Source: DASVAL01 sp035649575
GTDB taxonomy: Bacteria; Planctomycetota; UBA1135; UBA2386
Assembly: GCA_035649575.1 (NCBI GenBank)
Contig: DASRJH010000268.1
Coordinates: 1 to 8,871 of the forward strand
DNA: 8,871 bases
Reading direction: 5' to 3'
This document shows, piece by piece, positions 6,747 to 8,871 of the stretch. Under the pieces are notes generated by a model. That model was given only the letters and a program-made list of their open reading frames with translations. It had not been told where the DNA came from and did not search any database. A program made the translations under genes and the position numbers. Every line of letters starts with the position of its first letter. Positions within the stretch are counted from its first letter, which is position 1.

Positions 6747-7529
6747 TCACCGCATGCCGCGCAGGAACCGCGGCACCAAGCGCCAGACGCCCGAGCCGAG
6801 CGCGCGCTGCGTCGCCACGATGCCATCCGTGTATCGGTGCACGTCGGGACCGATTTGATCGCGATGCTCCGCGCCGACGGGGCACGCGCGGCGGGAGCTG
6901 CATCCGGAGACACAGCCGCCCTGATGTCGATGCTCGGCACAACGCGCGAGGTTCTGGTTGCCAAGGCCATCGTGGACCGAAACGGGGCACGCCGTCAGGC
7001 ATGGCCTGGCACAGTTGCAACACGGCTGGAAGAGGTCCGTGATCGACGCATCCGTCACGGGCCCGAACGGACGTCCGTCGAGCAGAAGCGCGGCGCGCAC
7101 GCTGACCCACGGACCGAACTCCGGGTGCAGCAGCAGCCCCGAAACAGGAGACACCGTGCCGAACCCGGCAGCCTCCGCGAGGCGCACGAAGTTCAACCGC
7201 TGGCCGGCAACAGGCTCGACGAGCCGGCAACGAACCGACCGACAGTGCAACATGGCTGCCAGTCCTTGCGCGGCAGCGCGCTCGAAGGCGATGAGATCCT
7301 GGGGCGACATCCCATGCACGATGCGCGCATCCGGGTGCGAGAAGTTCCGCGGGTGGGCCCGCCCCCCGCTGCCGAGCACGATGATCGTGCCGCAGTCGGG
7401 CAGCATCGTCGTCGTGCGCTGTTCGAGCGGCTGCCACGCATCGAAGCGTTCTGCATCGACGATGCCGAACAGGTTGAGACCTGTGCTCGCGGCTTGCCGC
7501 TTGGCTTCTACCAGCAGGGACGAACTCAT
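6747..7529 (-). CDS. QueG-like (epoxyqueuosine-reductase-related) iron-sulphur protein, short form
   Basis: A 260-residue cytoplasmic protein related to QueG, the cobalamin-dependent 4Fe-4S enzyme of queuosine synthesis. QueG-like parts are the N-terminal GLNLFGIVDAE (17-27), the TIIVLGSGG strand (48-56), LLLHPEFGPWVSV (132-144, matching the LLxHPEFGSW region of QueG) and a Cys-rich ferredoxin module: Cys170, 171, 173, 177 and 181 (ending CP) and Cys197, 206, 210 and 216 (ending CP). Spacing differs from the usual CxxCxxCxxxCP, and the protein is about 100 residues shorter than QueG, lacking the C-terminal repeats. It is therefore probably a QueG relative with another substrate rather than QueG itself. 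ATG 7529 follows a pyrimidine-rich leader with no Shine-Dalgarno site; earlier in-frame codons read unlike protein. First gene of the minus-strand cluster. Confidence 0.82.
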   Translation of the reverse strand: MSSSLLVEAKRQAASTGLNLFGIVDAERFDAWQPLEQRTTTMLPDCGTIIVLGSGGRAHPRNFSHPDARIVHGMSPQDLIAFERAAAQGLAAMLHCRSVRCRLVEPVAGQRLNFVRLAEAAGFGTVSPVSGLLLHPEFGPWVSVRAALLLDGRPFGPVTDASITDLFQPCCNCARPCLTACPVSVHDGLGNQNLARCAEHRHQGGCVSGCSSRRACPVGAEHRDQIGPDVHRYTDGIVATQRALGSGVWRLVPRFLRGMR

Positions 7530-7569
7530 GACAGGCAGAGAGGAGAGGTGAGAGGCAACCGTCAAACCA

Positions 7570-7588
7570 AGGCGCAGGTTTTGCGCCT
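7570..7588. repeat. Perfect 7-bp inverted repeat, possible operator or leader hairpin
   Basis: AGGCGCA-GGTTT-TGCGCCT, a 7-bp stem with a 5-base loop, lies 41 bases upstream of the QueG-like start. On the minus transcript it would be a GC-rich hairpin in the leader; as DNA it could be a dimeric repressor site. No T-run follows in either direction that would make it a convincing terminator. Confidence 0.45.
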
Positions 7589-7623
7589 CTGCCCCAGCCG
7601 TGACAAGCCCTGATCTCGATCCG

Positions 7624-7642
7624 ATCGGTTCGCCAGACCGAT
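7624..7642. repeat. Perfect 6-bp inverted repeat in the divergent intergenic region
   Basis: ATCGGT-TCGCCAG-ACCGAT: 6-bp arms around a 7-base spacer. It is 35 bp from the other inverted repeat but differs in sequence, so the two are not copies of one site. An operator or RNA hairpin role is possible; chance is not excluded in GC-rich DNA. Confidence 0.35.
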
Positions 7643-7805
7643 GAACGGCTTCGTCCGCACCTGGCTCGCAGCGGCGGCGGCCGCGGAATCGGGCCCGCAT
7701 TCGCTGCAGGGTGCATAGTCGTTACAGCACCCCACTGTCGAACTTAGGCGCCAGACTCCGTAATGGCGGCCTCTTGTCTCGAGCCTCGGGTTCCCCCACT
7801 CTTGC

Positions 7806-8871
7806 ATGCAGAAGCAAACGGTCATCCTCTTGGTTGGTGCTCTCTTCCTGCTCGGTGCGGGAGGCCTCGTCGTGCAGCGGTCCCTGGGGGAACCCGAGAC
7901 GCCGGTCGGCATATGGACGGCGGCAGACGAAGTCGATGTTCCCGAAGCACCCGAGGCAGCGGGCACACCGCTTCCCGAGGCTAGTGATCTCGAGCGAACC
8001 CCTGTCGATCCCGAGGGCGCGCGCGATGGCGGCGAACAACGCGTCGCGGTCATTCTGCGAGGCCGTGTCGTCGACAAGTTCACCCAGCCCGTCGCAGAGG
8101 CCCGCGTCTGGCTCGACTTCGGTCGCGGCGGTCAACGCGGTGGCCAGCAGAACCGCCAGCGTCGCGTCCCCGAACCCGTGATGACCGATCGCGAAGGGCG
8201 ATTCGCTTTCCAGGGCCAGACCTTCCGCAATCTCCAGGTCACGCTCCAGGTCCTGCACCGGACGCATGCGCTGGGCCACTTCGAGAAGGACATCGGCGAT
8301 GTCGGCAGCGAAGTCGATCTCGGCGAGCTCGTACTGAATCAGGGAGGCGAGTTGCGCGGACGGGTCACCGATCTCGACGGCAACGGGATTGCCGCCGCGG
8401 AGCTGCAGTTGAATCCCGAGAACGGCAACCAGCTGCGCTTCGCCCGCGAGCGCCTGCTGGCCGGTGCCACCACCGACGCCAACGGCTACTTCCGCTGCGT
8501 CAACGTGCCCAATGGCGATTGGAGCGCGAACGCGGTTGCGAAGAGGCACACCGAAGGCCGCTCAGAGAAGTTCGTCATCGAAGAAGAGCAGCTCGCCGAA
8601 ATCGACGACATCCGTCTCGGTCCGGGCTACGAGATCACAGGCTATGTCAAGTCGGCGCAGGGCCAACCGATCGCCAAGGCAACGGTCGTGATGCGGAGCG
8701 AGAATCGCAACCGCAACCCGGGCGGTGGTGCCCGAACCGGCCCGGATGGCGGCGGTGGCGGCCGCGCTGGTGGTGGCGGTGGCCCAGGCGGCGGTCCGGG
8801 CGGGCGCGAGCACAGGGCCACCACCGACGAGCAGGGTCGCTTCTTTCTCGAGCACCTGCCCGGCGCATCGA
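7806..8871 (+). CDS. Membrane-anchored protein with repeated carboxypeptidase-regulatory-like domains, N-terminal part
   Basis: The first 355 residues are inside the window and the frame is still open at the right edge. One hydrophobic N-terminal segment (about 5-24, TVILLVGALFLLGAGGLVV) acts as anchor or uncleaved signal. Next comes an acidic, Pro/Glu-rich linker, then at least three beta-sandwich repeats of the CarboxypepD_reg type, starting near residues 79 (VILRGRVVDKFTQPVAEARVW), 180 (GGELRGRVTDLDGNGIAAAEL) and 272 (GPGYEITGYVKSAQGQPIAKATV). Each has a later TDxxGxF-like turn: TDREGRF, TDANGYF and TDEQGRF. The third repeat carries a Gly-rich insertion at about 305-334 between two strands. 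Such repeats occur in large cell-surface proteins and usually serve as structural or adhesive modules. ATG 7806 has no clear ribosome site. Start and class are secure; full length and C-terminal domains are unknown. Confidence 0.87.
   Translation, partial: MQKQTVILLVGALFLLGAGGLVVQRSLGEPETPVGIWTAADEVDVPEAPEAAGTPLPEASDLERTPVDPEGARDGGEQRVAVILRGRVVDKFTQPVAEARVWLDFGRGGQRGGQQNRQRRVPEPVMTDREGRFAFQGQTFRNLQVTLQVLHRTHALGHFEKDIGDVGSEVDLGELVLNQGGELRGRVTDLDGNGIAAAELQLNPENGNQLRFARERLLAGATTDANGYFRCVNVPNGDWSANAVAKRHTEGRSEKFVIEEEQLAEIDDIRLGPGYEITGYVKSAQGQPIAKATVVMRSENRNRNPGGGARTGPDGGGGGRAGGGGGPGGGPGGREHRATTDEQGRFFLEHLPGAS

Larger units (their letters stand above)
7530..7805. promoter_or_regulatory. Divergent intergenic region with two inverted repeats
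   Basis: This 276-bp region separates the QueG-like gene (minus) from the surface-protein gene (plus) and must carry control for both. It contains two perfect inverted repeats at 7570-7588 and 7624-7642, listed separately. A TTGACG on the minus strand at 7565-7560 resembles a -35 box, but no -10 box sits 16-18 bases downstream. I see no B12-riboswitch core, tRNA or coding stretch in it. Confidence 0.5.

Noticed and set aside
6664..7716. Minus-strand frame of 350 codons over the QueG-like gene
   Set aside because: Shifted frame full of Arg and Ala; the true frame has the HPEFG motif and the Cys clusters.
7530..7805. Possible cobalamin riboswitch upstream of the QueG-like gene
   Set aside because: Looked for a B12-box-like core because of the gene context; none was recognisable, only two simple hairpins.

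Overview
The window is GC-rich (codon third positions are mostly G or C) with compact, mostly single-domain genes and few clear Shine-Dalgarno sites. A membrane-anchored protein with repeated carboxypeptidase-regulatory-like domains, a secreted esterase, a divergent FolC with a SKGKGTT P-loop and several orphan membrane proteins together suggest a Planctomycetota-like environmental bacterium. This is inference: no rRNA or other taxonomic marker is present. Because of the GC bias, nearly every real gene has long open antisense or shifted-frame shadows, so calls rest on protein motifs and codon third-position bias rather than ORF length.

Layout. At the left edge, on the minus strand, is folC (folylpolyglutamate/dihydrofolate synthase), cut just before its C-terminus. 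Divergent from it across a very short gap runs a plus-strand series: a secreted alpha/beta-hydrolase esterase (1372-2394), a Nudix-fold protein with a damaged Nudix box (2547-2972), an AhpD-like CxxC peroxidase-fold protein (3063-3440), and an unrecognised two-helix membrane protein built from two similar beta-rich domains (3544-4908). Gaps of about 90-150 bp separate these, so they need not form one operon.

Convergent with that series is a minus-strand cluster read from 7529 down to 4916: a short QueG-like iron-sulphur protein, a BtuF-like helical-backbone metal-receptor protein without a signal peptide, a small secreted-protein gene whose start overlaps the BtuF-like stop (ATGA) but which has an in-frame TGA after codon 32, and a six-helix membrane protein. 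QueG is a cobalamin-dependent enzyme family and BtuF-type folds bind corrinoids, so a corrinoid-linked redox function is a testable idea, not a demonstrated one.

A 276-bp intergenic region with two perfect inverted repeats separates this cluster from the last gene, a divergent plus-strand surface protein (7806 to the right edge) with an N-terminal membrane anchor, repeated carboxypeptidase-regulatory-like domains and a long glycine-rich insertion. No tRNA, rRNA, IS element, CRISPR array or attachment site was recognised.

The most notable points are the TGA-interrupted small gene in an otherwise coupled cluster, the QueG-like/cytosolic BtuF-like pairing, the internal duplication in the 3544-4908 membrane protein, and the Nudix protein lacking the catalytic Glu pair.
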